Part shown: one piece after another, positions 31,471 to 41,087 of the stretch | How the letters are laid out: every line of letters begins with the position of its first letter | Numbering within the stretch: the stretch's first letter is position 1 | Assembly (NCBI GenBank): GCA_030527795.1 | Contig: JAUNAB010000014.1 | Location: forward strand, 1 to 50,912 | Direction: 5' to 3' | DNA from: Pasteurellaceae bacterium | GTDB lineage: Bacteria; Pseudomonadota; Gammaproteobacteria; Enterobacterales; Pasteurellaceae | Length of the DNA stretch: 50,912 bases | Notes under the pieces: model-generated | What the model was told of the DNA's origin: nothing | Database searches by the model: none | The model's input: the letters and a program-made list of their open reading frames with translations, nothing else | Position numbers and translations under genes: made by a program

Positions 31471-31540
31471 CGCTCGAATAAATCGGGGTGCCAAACGGTC
31501 GGTTTATTTGATATGTGGAGGCTCAACCCCAATTAAAAGG
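31471..31540 (+). ncRNA. S2 leader (t44-type RNA) with pseudoknot, rpsB autoregulation
   Basis: Helix 1 pairs AATAAA (31477-31482) with TTTATT (31503-31508), extended by a wobble and a C-G pair. GGGGT in its loop (31485-31489) pairs with ACCCC (31526-31530), and GCC (31490-31492) with GGC (31520-31522), leaving a 3-base bulge and forming a pseudoknot. This is the layout known for the S2-binding leader upstream of rpsB in gamma-proteobacteria, where ribosomal protein S2 represses its own operon. The ribosome-binding site AAAAGGAAAA follows directly. Confidence 0.75.
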
Positions 31541-31548
31541 AAAATATT

Positions 31549-32274
31549 ATGGCACAAGTTTCAATGCGCGAAATGATCAACGCAGGTGTTCACTTCGGTC
31601 ACCAAACCCGTTACTGGAATCCAAAAATGAAACCTTTTATTTTTGGTGCTCGTAATGGTGTTCATATCATCAATTTAGAAAAAACCCTTCCAATGTTTAA
31701 TGATGCATTAGCAGAGTTAACTCGTATTGCGAGCAACAATGGAAAAATTCTTTTTGTTGGTACTAAACGTGCAGCATCTGACGCGGTCAAAGCAACAGCA
31801 TTAGACTGTCAACAATATTATGTTAATCACCGTTGGTTAGGTGGTATGTTGACTAACTGGAAAACAGTTCGTCAATCAATTAAACGTTTAAAAGATCTTG
31901 AAGCACAAACTCAAGATGGTACATTTGAAAAAATTACCAAAAAAGAAGCGTTAATGCGTACTCGTGAGCTTGAAAAACTTGAATTAAGTCTTGGCGGTAT
32001 TAAAGATATGGCTGGATTGCCTGATGCGTTATTTGTTATCGCAGCAGACCACGAGCATATCGCAATCAAAGAAGCAAATAATTTAGGTATCCCTGTATTT
32101 GCGATCGTTGATACAAATACTAACCCAGATGGCGTAGATTACATTATCCCAGGTAACGATGATGCTGCGCGTGCAATTCAATTATATTTAAGTGCAGCGG
32201 CAGCCGCGGTAAAAGAAGCACGTAGTGCAGAAACGGTTGCTGAAGAAAAATTCGCTGAACAAGCAGCTGAATAA
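31549..32274 (+). CDS. rpsB: 30S ribosomal protein S2
   Basis: S2 binds the 16S rRNA head region on the small subunit together with S1. The 241-residue protein begins [36 protein letters not shown] and has [36 protein letters not shown], both diagnostic. The coding sequence has the biased codon use of a highly expressed gene. An in-gene CCGCGG motif (about 32204) lies in the alanine-rich C-terminal segment. tsf follows, with a terminator between. Confidence 0.98.
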   Translation: MAQVSMREMINAGVHFGHQTRYWNPKMKPFIFGARNGVHIINLEKTLPMFNDALAELTRIASNNGKILFVGTKRAASDAVKATALDCQQYYVNHRWLGGMLTNWKTVRQSIKRLKDLEAQTQDGTFEKITKKEALMRTRELEKLELSLGGIKDMAGLPDALFVIAADHEHIAIKEANNLGIPVFAIVDTNTNPDGVDYIIPGNDDAARAIQLYLSAAAAAVKEARSAETVAEEKFAEQAAE

Positions 32275-32330
32275 TTCGAGCTTTCGGCATTGTGGCGCAA
32301 GCCCTTGTTAATCATCAAGATTAATTAGTA

Positions 32331-32362
32331 AGCAGGGCTAAACCCCTGCTTTTCTTTTCTTG
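32331..32362 (+). terminator. Partial terminator between rpsB and tsf
   Basis: A 7-bp stem AGCAGGG / CCCTGCT with a six-base loop is followed by TTTCTTTTCTT. It lies 56 bp after rpsB. Interrupted T-run suggests incomplete termination, which would let tsf be read with rpsB at a reduced level. Confidence 0.75.
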
Positions 32363-32414
32363 CCATTCATTTGGCAAGAATCTATAAGTTGAACGAATCA
32401 AGAGGACAATCAAA

Positions 32415-33260
32415 ATGGCTGAAATTACAGCAGCATTAGTTAAAGAACTTCGTGAACGTACCGAAGCGGGTATGATGGAATGTAAAAAAGCATTAGTTGA
32501 AGCAAACGGCGATATTGAGCTTGCAATTGATAATATGCGTAAATCAGGTCAAGCAAAAGCAGCGAAAAAAGCAGGCCGTGTTGCAGCTGAAGGCGTTATC
32601 CTTGCTCGTGTTTCTGGCGGTTATGGCGTAGTAGTTGAAATGAACTGTGAAACTGACTTCGTTGCAAAAGATGCAGGTTTCTTAGAATTAGCTAACGGCG
32701 TTGCAGATTATGCACTTGCAAATAAAGGTGTCACAATTGAAGCATTACAAGCACAATTTGAAGCTCAACGTGAAGCATTAGTGGCGAAAATTGGTGAGAA
32801 TATGGCTATTCGTCGCGTTGCAGAATTAACAGGCGACAATGTTGCATCTTACTTACATGGTTCAAAAATTGGTGTATTAGTTGCAGGTAAAGCTGACGAA
32901 GAATTATTGAAAAAAGTAGCAATGCATGTTGCAGCAAGTAGCCCTGAATATATTAATCCATCAGATGTGCCAGCGGATGTTGTAGAACACGAACGTCAAA
33001 TCCAAGTGGATATCGCAATGCAATCAGGTAAACCACGCGAAATTGCGGAAAAAATGGTTGAAGGTCGTATGAAAAAATTCACTGGCGAAGTATCTTTAAC
33101 TGGCCAACCGTTTGTGATGGATCCGTCTAAATCAGTAGGCGAGTTCTTAAAAGAAAATGGTGCAGAAGTAACTGGCTTTGTACGTTTCAAAGTTGGTGAA
33201 GGTATTGAAAAAGTGGAAACTGATTTCGCGGCAGAAGTTGCGGCGATGACTAAAGCCTAA
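32415..33260 (+). CDS. tsf: Elongation factor Ts
   Basis: EF-Ts is the nucleotide-exchange factor of EF-Tu. The 281-residue protein starts [32 protein letters not shown], which is the UBA-like EF-Tu-binding N-terminus, followed by the core with [20 protein letters not shown]. Length is as in other gamma-proteobacteria. It has an AGAGGACA ribosome-binding site and a strong terminator downstream. Confidence 0.98.
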   Translation: MAEITAALVKELRERTEAGMMECKKALVEANGDIELAIDNMRKSGQAKAAKKAGRVAAEGVILARVSGGYGVVVEMNCETDFVAKDAGFLELANGVADYALANKGVTIEALQAQFEAQREALVAKIGENMAIRRVAELTGDNVASYLHGSKIGVLVAGKADEELLKKVAMHVAASSPEYINPSDVPADVVEHERQIQVDIAMQSGKPREIAEKMVEGRMKKFTGEVSLTGQPFVMDPSKSVGEFLKENGAEVTGFVRFKVGEGIEKVETDFAAEVAAMTKA

Positions 33261-33275
33261 TTAATAATGTATTTT

Positions 33276-33307
33276 AAAAGCAGGACGATATCCTGCTTTT
33301 TTATTTT
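33276..33307 (+). terminator. Terminator after tsf
   Basis: A perfect 10-bp stem, AAAAGCAGGA / TCCTGCTTTT, with a five-base loop and a T-run (TTTTTTATTTTT). It could also serve the convergent ytjB because of its A-rich left side. Confidence 0.92.
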
Positions 33308-33309
33308 TA

Positions 33310-33978
33310 TTATGATGTGGAAATTCGGCGACGTCGGCGAGGGTAACGATTGATTGTCCGTGTTTTTGCATTTTTTCCTGCCAATTCTTTTTTGCGATGA
33401 GCACGCTGATAATGGCTTAGAAAATAGTGCATAGAACTTGCCAATAGAATGCCAGCAAGAAAAACAATAATAAACTCTCCGTAAAGTTGATGGAAAAGCT
33501 GATCGATCTTATGCTGTGTGGTTTGTCCGTATTTTGCATCAAAGGTAACGCGTAAGAATCCTTCAATGCCATTACTTGAATAGATGGGTTCAACAATTTG
33601 GCGGTCATTATTTTCCGTAATATTATCATCTAAGCCAAGCTGATTGCGTAGATCCAAATTATCCGTGCTTTGAGCCAACAATTCGCCATTGCTGGCATAA
33701 AGCGAGGCATCAACCACAAAACTTTGTTTTGCAAAATTATCTAAATTTTCTTTTAATTGTTCTGCTTTCGTATTGTTAGTTAATAAAATAGAAAATAAAT
33801 TGGTCTGTTGACGCACTAATAAATGCGACAAATTAGCCACTTGGCTTGCACTGGCTAGCTGTGAACTGAGTTTAAACTGTTTAACCCCGATAAGAAGAAC
33901 CGCGATTACGGTAAAACATAATAATAAAATCACCGTAAAAAGTGTGGATTTCAGGGCTTTTTCTTTAACGATTTGCAA
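33310..33978 (-). CDS. ytjB: Smp/YtjB family membrane protein
   Basis: This 222-residue protein resembles E. coli YtjB (Smp), encoded divergently from serB just as here. It has an N-terminal membrane helix (STLFTVILLLCFTVIAVLLIGV, residues 11-32), a periplasmic domain with a sensor-like fold to about residue 165, and a second helix (EFIIVFLAGILLASSMHYFL, about 168-187). The cytoplasmic tail is very basic, ending NRYPRRRRRISTS. The layout is like that of membrane sensors without an output domain. The function is unknown. Confidence 0.82.
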   Translation of the reverse strand: MQIVKEKALKSTLFTVILLLCFTVIAVLLIGVKQFKLSSQLASASQVANLSHLLVRQQTNLFSILLTNNTKAEQLKENLDNFAKQSFVVDASLYASNGELLAQSTDNLDLRNQLGLDDNITENNDRQIVEPIYSSNGIEGFLRVTFDAKYGQTTQHKIDQLFHQLYGEFIIVFLAGILLASSMHYFLSHYQRAHRKKELAGKNAKTRTINRYPRRRRRISTS

Positions 33979-34043
33979 AAAATTTTCTCCATTTATGAAA
34001 CTGTGTTACCTTATCACAAAAATAAAAAAGGATCTCTTAAATT

Positions 34044-34949
34044 ATGACACAACAAAAAACAATGCAAATTTTGCCCGCGGTTTTGGCTGAAGAATGCTTT
34101 ATTGTCTTTGGTGAACGACTCAATGACACGAGTTTTTCTCAATTTGAGCAATATGCGGGGCGGTCCTTCAAGGTGTTGGAGAGTTGGCAAATTGCTCAAA
34201 ATCAAATCAAATTATTGCACGCACCTTGGCAAGCGGGTTATCTTGAATTTGCCCATTCTTTACAGCTAGATGCCGCCCCTTTAACTTTCCAAGCGAAATT
34301 ATCGCAAAGCGGGCTATTAGTGATGGATATGGATTCAACCATCATTCAAATGGAATGTATTGATGAAATAGCTAAATTAGCGGGAACAGGTGATCAAGTT
34401 TCGCAAATTACTGCAAGTGCGATGCGTGGTGAATTAGATTTTGAACAAAGTTTGCGTCAACGCGTGGCAACTTTGCAAGATGCACCCGAACGTATTTTGC
34501 AACAAGTGAGAGAATATTTGCCGTTAATGCCAGGTTTAAAACCGATGATCGCAGCATTGCAAAAATATGGTTGGAAAATTGCCATTGCATCGGGAGGGTT
34601 TACCTATTTTGCCGATTATTTGCAACAGCAACTAGGGCTAGATTATGCCGTATCCAACCAATTTGAAATTTGTAATGGCAAGCTCACGGGGAAAGTGCAA
34701 GGCGACATTGTCCACGCTCAATATAAAGCGGATACCTTGTTAAGATTAGCTGCACAGTGGCATATTCCATTGCAAAATACGGTGGCTATTGGCGATGGGG
34801 CGAATGATTTACCAATGATACACACTGCAGATCTAGGCGTGGCGTTTCACGCAAAACCTAAGGTGCAACAACAAGCCAAAGTTGTGGTAAACTATGCTAA
34901 CTTAACTGGATTATTGTGCTTATTAAGTGCAAGAGATCGTTTTAACTAA
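34044..34949 (+). CDS. serB: Phosphoserine phosphatase
   Basis: SerB removes phosphate from phosphoserine in the last step of serine synthesis; serC at the left end supplies the substrate. The 301-residue HAD-family enzyme has the nucleophile motif DMDST at residues 95-99, [11 protein letters not shown] (motif II), and [19 protein letters not shown] (motif IV). The N-terminal ~85 residues form the ACT-like domain common in gamma-proteobacteria. It begins with an AAAAGGA ribosome-binding site and is followed 13 bp later by yajQ. An in-gene CCGCGG motif is at 34075. Confidence 0.96.
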   Translation: MTQQKTMQILPAVLAEECFIVFGERLNDTSFSQFEQYAGRSFKVLESWQIAQNQIKLLHAPWQAGYLEFAHSLQLDAAPLTFQAKLSQSGLLVMDMDSTIIQMECIDEIAKLAGTGDQVSQITASAMRGELDFEQSLRQRVATLQDAPERILQQVREYLPLMPGLKPMIAALQKYGWKIAIASGGFTYFADYLQQQLGLDYAVSNQFEICNGKLTGKVQGDIVHAQYKADTLLRLAAQWHIPLQNTVAIGDGANDLPMIHTADLGVAFHAKPKVQQQAKVVVNYANLTGLLCLLSARDRFN

Positions 34950-34962
34950 AGAGGAAATAACA

Positions 34963-35454
34963 ATGCCATCATTTGATATTGTGTCGGAAATCACAATGCA
35001 CGAAGTGCGAAATGCCGTGGAAAATGCGAGCCGCGATTTAACAAACCGCTGGGATTTTCGCAATGTGCAAGCCAGTATTGAACTTAATGAAAAAAATGAA
35101 AGTATCAAACTTGCCACGGAATCAGATTTTCAATTAGAACAACTTTTAGATATTTTACGCAATGCCTGCATTAAGCGTGGGATTGATTCCGCTTCACTTG
35201 ATATTCCCGCAGATTATGAACATAGCGGAAAAATCTACAGTAAAGAAGTGAAGTTGAAACAAGGCATTGAAACGGAAATGGCAAAAAAATTAACCAAACT
35301 GATTAAAGACAGTAAATTAAAGGTTCAAACCCAAATTCAAGGTGAACAAGTGCGTGTAACAGGCAAATCACGCGATGATTTACAAGCAGTTATTCAGCTC
35401 GTCAAAAATGCCGAATTAGGACAACCTTTCCAGTTTGATAATTTCCGTGATTAA
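34963..35454 (+). CDS. yajQ: YajQ family cyclic-di-GMP-binding protein
   Basis: I set the start at ATG 34963 ([15 protein letters not shown]), with the ribosome-binding site AAAGAGGAAA, which gives 163 residues, the same as E. coli YajQ. A longer frame from 34927 would overlap serB and has no family support. The protein has two ferredoxin-like halves. It binds cyclic-di-GMP in Xanthomonas; nucleotide binding is the general family property, and the role here is unknown. It lies directly after serB. Confidence 0.94.
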   Translation: MPSFDIVSEITMHEVRNAVENASRDLTNRWDFRNVQASIELNEKNESIKLATESDFQLEQLLDILRNACIKRGIDSASLDIPADYEHSGKIYSKEVKLKQGIETEMAKKLTKLIKDSKLKVQTQIQGEQVRVTGKSRDDLQAVIQLVKNAELGQPFQFDNFRD

Positions 35455-35476
35455 TTTTTGTTCGTATATTCATTTA

Positions 35477-35523
35477 AAACCGCGGTCAAAAATCCACGCG
35501 TTTTTTTGACCGCGGTTTTTTGA
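35477..35523. terminator. Bidirectional terminator: uptake-signal-like hairpin between yajQ and lpxH
   Basis: AAAACCGCGGTCAAAAATCC faces CGTTTTTTTGACCGCGGTTTTTT with perfect arms and T/A runs on both sides, between convergent genes. It belongs to the same hairpin family as 15266-15309 but has a different loop (ATCCACGCG). Confidence 0.9.
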
Positions 35524-35526
35524 ATT

Positions 35527-36237
35527 TTAATAAGGATTAAGCAACTGATAGCCGCCAGCATTGACCTTGAATAGGGAGGCGGTTTTTCCCCAATCGCCGA
35601 GTACAATGCGTTCAAGGCTATTTTCTTGATGAATTGCTTGGCGGTGGGTGTGGCCGTGGATAAGCCGTTGAGCATTATATTGTTGCATAATTTGGTTAAC
35701 AAATTCAGGGTTGACGTCCATAATTTGATTGGATTTGTGTAATTTATCCGCTTGGCTTTTGGTGCGAATGCGTTGGGCGATTTTTAAACGGAGAGAGAGG
35801 GGAAGCCATAGAAAAAGTCGTTGTAACCATTTTTTGTGGACACGTTGACGGAATTTTTGGTAGTTAACATCATCGGTGCAAAGGGTATCACCGTGGCAAA
35901 TTAGGGTACGTGTTCCGTATAAATCAAGGCATTGGTAATCGGGGAGTAAAGTGAGCCCACAATCTTGTGCGAATTTTTTGCCGATCAAGAAATCACGGTT
36001 GCCGCGCATAAAGAAAACTTGTACGCCTTGTTGCGTAAGGCGATGTAATTGGGTTTTTACTTGGCGAATGAGTGGCGAGTTTTCATCATCACCTATCCAA
36101 AAATCAAATAAATCACCTAAAATATAGAGCCGCTCTGCATTGGGTAAATGCTGTGCTAAAATGTGATGAAAGAGTTCTGTTAAATGGGGCTGGTGTTCAC
36201 TTAAATGCAAATCGGCAATAAAGTAAGTGTTGTTCAT
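35527..36237 (-). CDS. lpxH: UDP-2,3-diacylglucosamine diphosphatase
   Basis: LpxH hydrolyses UDP-2,3-diacylglucosamine to lipid X in lipid A synthesis. The 236-residue metallophosphoesterase shows the metal-binding motifs [10 protein letters not shown] near residue 9, [13 protein letters not shown] near 40, [15 protein letters not shown] near 75 and [13 protein letters not shown] near 195. Length is as in E. coli (240). It is divergent from plsC-ftsP across 67 bp. Confidence 0.95.
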   Translation of the reverse strand: MNNTYFIADLHLSEHQPHLTELFHHILAQHLPNAERLYILGDLFDFWIGDDENSPLIRQVKTQLHRLTQQGVQVFFMRGNRDFLIGKKFAQDCGLTLLPDYQCLDLYGTRTLICHGDTLCTDDVNYQKFRQRVHKKWLQRLFLWLPLSLRLKIAQRIRTKSQADKLHKSNQIMDVNPEFVNQIMQQYNAQRLIHGHTHRQAIHQENSLERIVLGDWGKTASLFKVNAGGYQLLNPY

Positions 36238-36304
36238 TTTCTTATTCTATTCTCAGATTAATTTCGCTATACTTTAGCAAATTTATCAATAGGTAGCCAA
36301 ATTT

Positions 36305-37024
36305 ATGTTAAAGCTTTTCCGAATTATTATTATTGTCATCTGTTGTATTTTAATTTGCGTGCTTGGCACGATTTTTTCATTAATTCGTTTTCGTCATCCA
36401 AGTAATGTTGGGGTCTTTTCCCGTTGGTTTGGGCGTTTAGCACCGTTATTTGGGTTGCAAGTTGAGCATCGTTTTCCAAAAGACGTGGATCAAATTGGAC
36501 GGTATATTTATATTGGGAATCATCAAAATAATTATGATATGGTCACGATTTCCTATATGGTGCGACCACGCACCGTGAGTGTGGGGAAAAAAAGTTTAAT
36601 TTGGGTGCCATTTTTTGGTATTTTGTATTGGGCAACGGGCAATATTTTTATTGACCGCGATAATCGCAATAAAGCCCATAATACAATGACTGAGCTCGCA
36701 AATCGGATTCAAAAAGATAATTTATCAATTTGGATGTTCCCTGAAGGGACACGCAGCCGTGGGCGTGGGTTGTTGCCGTTTAAAACGGGAGCATTTCACG
36801 CGGCGATTGCGGCGGGCGTGCCAATTGTGCCTGTAGTTTGTTCAACAACGCAGAATAAAATTGATCTCAATCGTTGGGATAATGGCAAAGTGATTTGTGA
36901 AATGCTTGAGCCTGTGGATACAACGGGTTATAGCAAAGAGAATGTGCGAGAGTTAGCAGAATATTGCCATAGCATAATGCAACAACGTATTGCTGAATTA
37001 GATGCTGAGATCGCACAAGGCTAA
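36305..37024 (+). CDS. plsC: 1-acylglycerol-3-phosphate O-acyltransferase
   Basis: PlsC adds the second acyl chain to make phosphatidic acid. The 239-residue inner-membrane protein has an N-terminal hydrophobic helix (IIIIVICCILICVLGTIFSLI, residues 6-26), the catalytic HX4D motif in IGNHQNNYDMVTIS near residue 77, and FPEGTRSRGRGLLPFKTGAFHAA near 146-168. ftsP follows after 25 bp; both are probably one transcript, as in H. influenzae. Confidence 0.95.
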   Translation: MLKLFRIIIIVICCILICVLGTIFSLIRFRHPSNVGVFSRWFGRLAPLFGLQVEHRFPKDVDQIGRYIYIGNHQNNYDMVTISYMVRPRTVSVGKKSLIWVPFFGILYWATGNIFIDRDNRNKAHNTMTELANRIQKDNLSIWMFPEGTRSRGRGLLPFKTGAFHAAIAAGVPIVPVVCSTTQNKIDLNRWDNGKVICEMLEPVDTTGYSKENVRELAEYCHSIMQQRIAELDAEIAQG

Positions 37025-37049
37025 TTTATTTCGTACAGGGATTTAATCA

Positions 37050-38450
37050 ATGAAGCTGAATCGCCGTCAATTCTTAAAAACGTCATTAATTTCGTCCGCG
37101 GTTTTAGCTACGCCGAAGCCTTTGCTTGCCGCAAGTCGTCCGCCGTTATATATTCCGCCATTGTTGGAAAATCGCCGCGGTAAACCGATTGCATTAGTGA
37201 GTGAAACTATTCAAACTCGCTTAGATAGCCGTCATTTAGTGGATGTTTGGGGATTTAACGGGCATTATCTTGGACCGACAGTAAAAGTTAAACAAGGCGA
37301 TTTTGTCAAAATGATTTACCGTAATGGGCTGTCGCAAGCAATGGCATTGAATATTCAAGGCTTGCAAGTGGCAAGTGAGTTGCTCGGTGGCGTTGGGCAT
37401 AGTTTAAAGCCGAATCAAAGTTGGTCGCCAATTGTGCCGATTACGCAGTCTGCTGCGATGTGTTTTTATCATTCTTGTACCTTGGCTAGTTCCGCTTATC
37501 AAAGTTACCGCGGTCTAGTGGGAATGTGGTTAATTGACGATGAAGAAAGTCGCAAATTAGCTTTGCCAAATAAATATGGTGTAAATGATATCCCATTGAT
37601 TTTGCAAGATTTACAGCTTAACAATGACGGAATGCAACTGTTTCAACAAAATGAAAATCACTTTCAAGGCAATCGTTTATTTGTCAATGGACAAGAAGCC
37701 CCATTTTTAAATGTGGCTCGCGGTTGGGTGCGTTTACGTTTGGTTAATGCATCAATTTCGCGTAGTTATGAGTTGCGTTGTGACGATGAGCGTGAAATGC
37801 TACTTATTGCTAAACAGCAAGGTTTTTTACCGCAAGCTAAATCTATTAAGTCTATTTTCTTAGGTGTGGGTGAACGGGTAGAGCTATTGATTAATCTAAA
37901 TGAAGGCGAAAATGTGGCTCTGATTGTGGGTAAAAAACGCAATTTTATTGATAAAACTAAACTGTTTTTCCATTCTGATGGCGAATTAGCTGATAATACA
38001 GTGTTAGAGTTACGTCCTGAAGGTTTAAAAGCGGTGTTTAATGATCAGCAACAACAAACCTTCCCGAATACTGCCACCTTACCGCATAAAATTACGCAAG
38101 AACGGGCATTCCATTTAGATACCAGTAATGCAATGCTGAATCAAAAACGCTTTGATCCAAGACGAATTGATGTGAATGCGAAAGTGAATTCTATTGAACG
38201 TTGGACATTGACAAGTTCATCGCCAACAGGTTTTCGTATTCAAGGGGCGCGTTTTCTCATTGAAAGCCAAAATGGTGTTGCTACGCCTGAAAGTGAAATT
38301 GTGTGGCAAGATACAGTATGGATTAATGGAAAAACACAGATTTTGGTGGAATTTAATCATTTGTCGTCCAGTTCACAGCCTTTTATTTTTGGTGCGTCTG
38401 ATTTGATGCTTGCGGATAAAGGGGCATTGGGATTAATGGTGGTTCAATAA
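37050..38450 (+). CDS. ftsP: Cell division protein FtsP (SufI), Tat-exported
   Basis: FtsP is a periplasmic protein with a multicopper-oxidase fold that stabilises the divisome under stress. The 466-residue product starts with a twin-arginine signal ([21 protein letters not shown], with RR at residues 4-5) and three cupredoxin-like domains, including [16 protein letters not shown] and [25 protein letters not shown]. The copper-ligand histidines of true oxidases appear to be largely missing, as in E. coli SufI. CCGCGG motifs occur in the gene near 37097, 37177 and 37508. It follows plsC. Confidence 0.92.
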   Translation: MKLNRRQFLKTSLISSAVLATPKPLLAASRPPLYIPPLLENRRGKPIALVSETIQTRLDSRHLVDVWGFNGHYLGPTVKVKQGDFVKMIYRNGLSQAMALNIQGLQVASELLGGVGHSLKPNQSWSPIVPITQSAAMCFYHSCTLASSAYQSYRGLVGMWLIDDEESRKLALPNKYGVNDIPLILQDLQLNNDGMQLFQQNENHFQGNRLFVNGQEAPFLNVARGWVRLRLVNASISRSYELRCDDEREMLLIAKQQGFLPQAKSIKSIFLGVGERVELLINLNEGENVALIVGKKRNFIDKTKLFFHSDGELADNTVLELRPEGLKAVFNDQQQQTFPNTATLPHKITQERAFHLDTSNAMLNQKRFDPRRIDVNAKVNSIERWTLTSSSPTGFRIQGARFLIESQNGVATPESEIVWQDTVWINGKTQILVEFNHLSSSSQPFIFGASDLMLADKGALGLMVVQ

Positions 38451-38464
38451 GATAAATAGCCAAA

Positions 38465-38498
38465 AGTTATAAATTATAGCCAATAACTATTTTTTTAT
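38465..38498 (+). terminator. Weak terminator after ftsP
   Basis: A 6-bp A/T-rich stem AGTTAT / ATAACT is followed by ATTTTTTTATT. It is weak because the stem has only one G-C pair, but the run of seven T is good. The same inverted repeat lies just before cysK and could alternatively be a regulator site. Confidence 0.4.
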
Positions 38499-38559
38499 TA
38501 TGAATCAATCTGTTTACAATAGCCCTAACTTCACAAATCAAATCGTAAAGGAGAGCGTG

Positions 38560-39510
38560 ATGACTATTTTTGCAGATAATTCTTATTCTATTGGGAATAC
38601 TCCCTTAGTTCGTTTAAATCATTTTGGGCATAACGGCAATTTAGTGGTGAAAATTGAGAGCCGTAATCCGAGTTTTAGCGTGAAATGCCGTATTGGAGCA
38701 AATATGGTATGGCAAGCGGAAAAAGACGGCACCTTAACCAAAGACAAAGAAATTGTTGATGCGACAAGCGGGAATACGGGGATTGCTTTAGCCTATGTTG
38801 CGGCGGCACGTGGTTATCGTATTACGTTGACGATGCCTGAAACAATGAGTCTTGAACGTAAACGTTTATTGCGTGGTCTAGGCGTGAATTTGGTGTTAAC
38901 TGAAGGTGCGAAAGGAATGAAAGGGGCGATTGCTAAGGCGGAAGAGATTGTGGCAAGTGATCCTAATAGTTATGTGATGCTTAAACAGTTTGAAAATCCT
39001 GCGAATCCCGCGATTCATCAACAGACAACAGGCCCTGAGATTTGGGCAGCAACGGAAGGTCAAGTTGATGTGATTGTTGCAGGGGTCGGAACAGGTGGTA
39101 CGATTACGGGAATTAGTCGCCATATTAAAAATGATCAAGGTAAAAACATTCTTTCTGTTGCCGTCGAGCCTGCGGAAAGCCCTGTGATTAGTCAAACCCT
39201 TGCGGGTAAAGAAATTCAGCCAGGCCCACACAAAATTCAAGGGATTGGGGCGGGTTTTATTCCGAAAAATTTAGACTTAGATTTAATTGATCGTGTTGAG
39301 CAAGTGGATAGTGAAACCGCTATCGCGACTGCTCGTCGTTTAATGGCAGAAGAAGGTATTTTAGCGGGGATTTCATCAGGTGCTGCGGTTGCTGCTGCGG
39401 ATCGTTTAGCAAAATTACCTGAATTTGCCGATAAATTAATCGTTGCCATTTTACCTTCTGCGGCAGAGCGTTATTTAAGTACCGCATTGTTTGAAGGCGT
39501 GGAAGCTTAA
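38560..39510 (+). CDS. cysK: Cysteine synthase A
   Basis: CysK makes cysteine from O-acetylserine and sulfide. I set the start at ATG 38560 ([19 protein letters not shown]), which has AAAGGAGA upstream and gives 316 residues; the longer frame from 38500 adds a 20-residue leader foreign to the family. The PLP lysine is Lys42 in [14 protein letters not shown], and the substrate loop is [31 protein letters not shown] and [17 protein letters not shown] complete the family signature. It uses sulfide derived from sulfate that CysZ (9937-10770) takes up. Confidence 0.96.
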   Translation: MTIFADNSYSIGNTPLVRLNHFGHNGNLVVKIESRNPSFSVKCRIGANMVWQAEKDGTLTKDKEIVDATSGNTGIALAYVAAARGYRITLTMPETMSLERKRLLRGLGVNLVLTEGAKGMKGAIAKAEEIVASDPNSYVMLKQFENPANPAIHQQTTGPEIWAATEGQVDVIVAGVGTGGTITGISRHIKNDQGKNILSVAVEPAESPVISQTLAGKEIQPGPHKIQGIGAGFIPKNLDLDLIDRVEQVDSETAIATARRLMAEEGILAGISSGAAVAAADRLAKLPEFADKLIVAILPSAAERYLSTALFEGVEA

Positions 39511-39527
39511 TCTCATATCAAAATAAG

Positions 39528-39553
39528 AACGGGCGTGATGCCCGTTTTTTTAT
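39528..39553 (+). terminator. Terminator after cysK
   Basis: A perfect 7-bp stem AACGGGC / GCCCGTT with a five-base loop (GTGAT), followed by TTTTTTAT, 18 bp after the cysK stop. Confidence 0.9.
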
Positions 39554-40170
39554 GTTTGATGGCAAGATTCATACAAAGGCAATAAACCGCGGATCGTTTC
39601 AGCGATGAAATCCACGCTATCAATGTGAGCCAGTTGGGCATGTTCTACATTTCGTCCGATGCAGAAAAAATCTTGTTCATTGCGTAATTGCAGTGCTGTT
39701 TCTTTAAGTTGCGAGATGGGGGTAAAATCAGCGTACTCACTTTCATCGCCGTGCCATAAATCAAAATGGCTAAATACGGTGGGATCAAAATGCTCAAGCC
39801 ATTGATTATATTGAGAAAGTGTGATTTGAGAGCGGTCGGCACGGTAGCAATGCCAATCTAAGCTGACACTAAGACGGCGGCGGTTAAGTAGTACAGATAA
39901 AATAGCCGCAGAATTTTGATGGTATTCGTATTTAAAATAGGCAAAAAAATGGGCACGAACTTGCCAACCATTACACCATTTTTCAATGTGCGGTGGGGCA
40001 AATGGTGTGCCAAGTTGGTGTGCAACCGCGTTAATAGTTGTTTTCCAATTTTGCCACGCAGATTTGTAATCTGCTTTGATTTGCACAATGCTTTCGGGTT
40101 GATATTTTTTTAATTGTGCAAATTGAAAAAAGGGTAAATTAAATAAATCACAGGATGCAGGGGTTAACAT
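39550..40170 (-). CDS. Uncharacterised protein, possibly the HI_0552 family
   Basis: This 206-residue protein has no signal peptide or membrane helix. It is rich in aromatic residues (many Trp, Tyr, Phe and His), for example WCNGWQVRAHFFAYFKYEYHQ around 86-106 and HFDPTVFSHFDLWHGDESEYADF around 128-150. I do not see a catalytic motif. Its place next to apaH suggests the Pasteurellaceae family typified by H. influenzae HI_0552, which I recall as neighbouring apaH; that link is from memory and uncertain. It lies 9 bp after apaH on the same strand, so it is likely in an apaH operon. Confidence 0.7.
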   Translation of the reverse strand: MLTPASCDLFNLPFFQFAQLKKYQPESIVQIKADYKSAWQNWKTTINAVAHQLGTPFAPPHIEKWCNGWQVRAHFFAYFKYEYHQNSAAILSVLLNRRRLSVSLDWHCYRADRSQITLSQYNQWLEHFDPTVFSHFDLWHGDESEYADFTPISQLKETALQLRNEQDFFCIGRNVEHAQLAHIDSVDFIAETIRGLLPLYESCHQT

Positions 40171-40179
40171 AAAAATACG

Positions 40180-40995
40180 CTAAATTTTGACCGCGGTTTG
40201 GGTGAAGATCTGTTTATCTTCCCAACGCAGCATTGTTAATCGATTGCCCCATACACAGCCTGTGTCTAAGGCGTAAATGGTTGGGGGTGTCGGACAATCC
40301 ACTAGGCTCGCCCAATGCCCAAATAAAATCGGGATCTGTTGGTACAATGGATTGGCTAAATTAAACCAAGGGGTTAGCTCGCTCGGTGCTTGGTTTAATG
40401 GGGCTTTGCAAGCAAAATCTAGACGATGATCTAAATAGCAAAATCGCATTCTAGTTAGCACATTAATGTTGTAACGTAAGCGATCCATTCCGTGTAAATC
40501 TGCCGACCAACGATCAGGTTGATTTTGGTACATTTGTTCAATCATTGTATAATAATCGCTATTACGCAGCACGTTTTCCACTTCTCGTGCGCAAGATAAT
40601 GCGGTGTTAAGATCCCAATCGGGTGAAATGCCTGCGTGAACTAATATGAAATTTTGTTCAGGGGAATGGATGAGCAAGGGTTGTTGGCGTAGCCATTCAA
40701 TTAAGTCGGCAAAATCGGGTGCATCAAATAACTCATCAACGCGATCGATGGCTTTCACAGGCTTGATACCTAACGCCGTTGCCAGTAAATGTAAATCGTG
40801 GTTACCTAAAACCGTATGTGCCGCCTTACCTAAGCTTTTTACAAATCGCAAACAAGCCAAAGAATCGTTCCCGCGAGCCACTAAATCGCCCGTTAAATAG
40901 AGCTGATCGTACTCAAGGTTAAAATTAACTTGTTGCAGTAATCGTTGTAATTCATCATAGCAACCGTGTAAGTCGCCAACGATGTAGGTAGCCAT
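40180..40995 (-). CDS. apaH: Bis(5'-nucleosyl)-tetraphosphatase, symmetrical
   Basis: ApaH splits diadenosine tetraphosphate into two ADP and removes NpnN caps from RNA. The 271-residue metallophosphoesterase begins [38 protein letters not shown] and [16 protein letters not shown] carry further metal ligands; ILFGHWASL is the last motif. The C-terminus TAVKI is encoded by an uptake-signal-like motif (ACCGCGGTCAAAATT) that runs up to the stop. The unknown gene at 39550-40170 lies downstream. Confidence 0.95.
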   Translation of the reverse strand: MATYIVGDLHGCYDELQRLLQQVNFNLEYDQLYLTGDLVARGNDSLACLRFVKSLGKAAHTVLGNHDLHLLATALGIKPVKAIDRVDELFDAPDFADLIEWLRQQPLLIHSPEQNFILVHAGISPDWDLNTALSCAREVENVLRNSDYYTMIEQMYQNQPDRWSADLHGMDRLRYNINVLTRMRFCYLDHRLDFACKAPLNQAPSELTPWFNLANPLYQQIPILFGHWASLVDCPTPPTIYALDTGCVWGNRLTMLRWEDKQIFTQTAVKI

Positions 40996-41044
40996 AATTT
41001 TTCCTTACTTAAATAATCGCTTTCAATGCAAAATACGAGAATTA

Positions 41045-41084
41045 TACCGCGGACAAAAATTCACGCGTTTTTTGACCGCGGTGT
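41045..41084. terminator. Uptake-signal-like hairpin between cmoB and apaH
   Basis: ACCGCGGACAAAAATTC faces CGTTTTTTGACCGCGGT. The left arm has one change (GGAC for GGTC). It lies just after the minus-strand cmoB stop; read on that strand its distal side is TATAATTC rather than a T-run, so termination is less certain than for the copies with T-runs. Confidence 0.6.
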
Positions 41085-41087
41085 TGC

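Noticed and set aside
34927-34962. Longer yajQ overlapping serB
   Set aside because: ATG 34963 has a good ribosome-binding site and gives the exact family length.
38500-38559. Longer cysK with a 20-residue leader
   Set aside because: The leader is unlike CysK and ATG 38560 has AAAGGAGA directly upstream.
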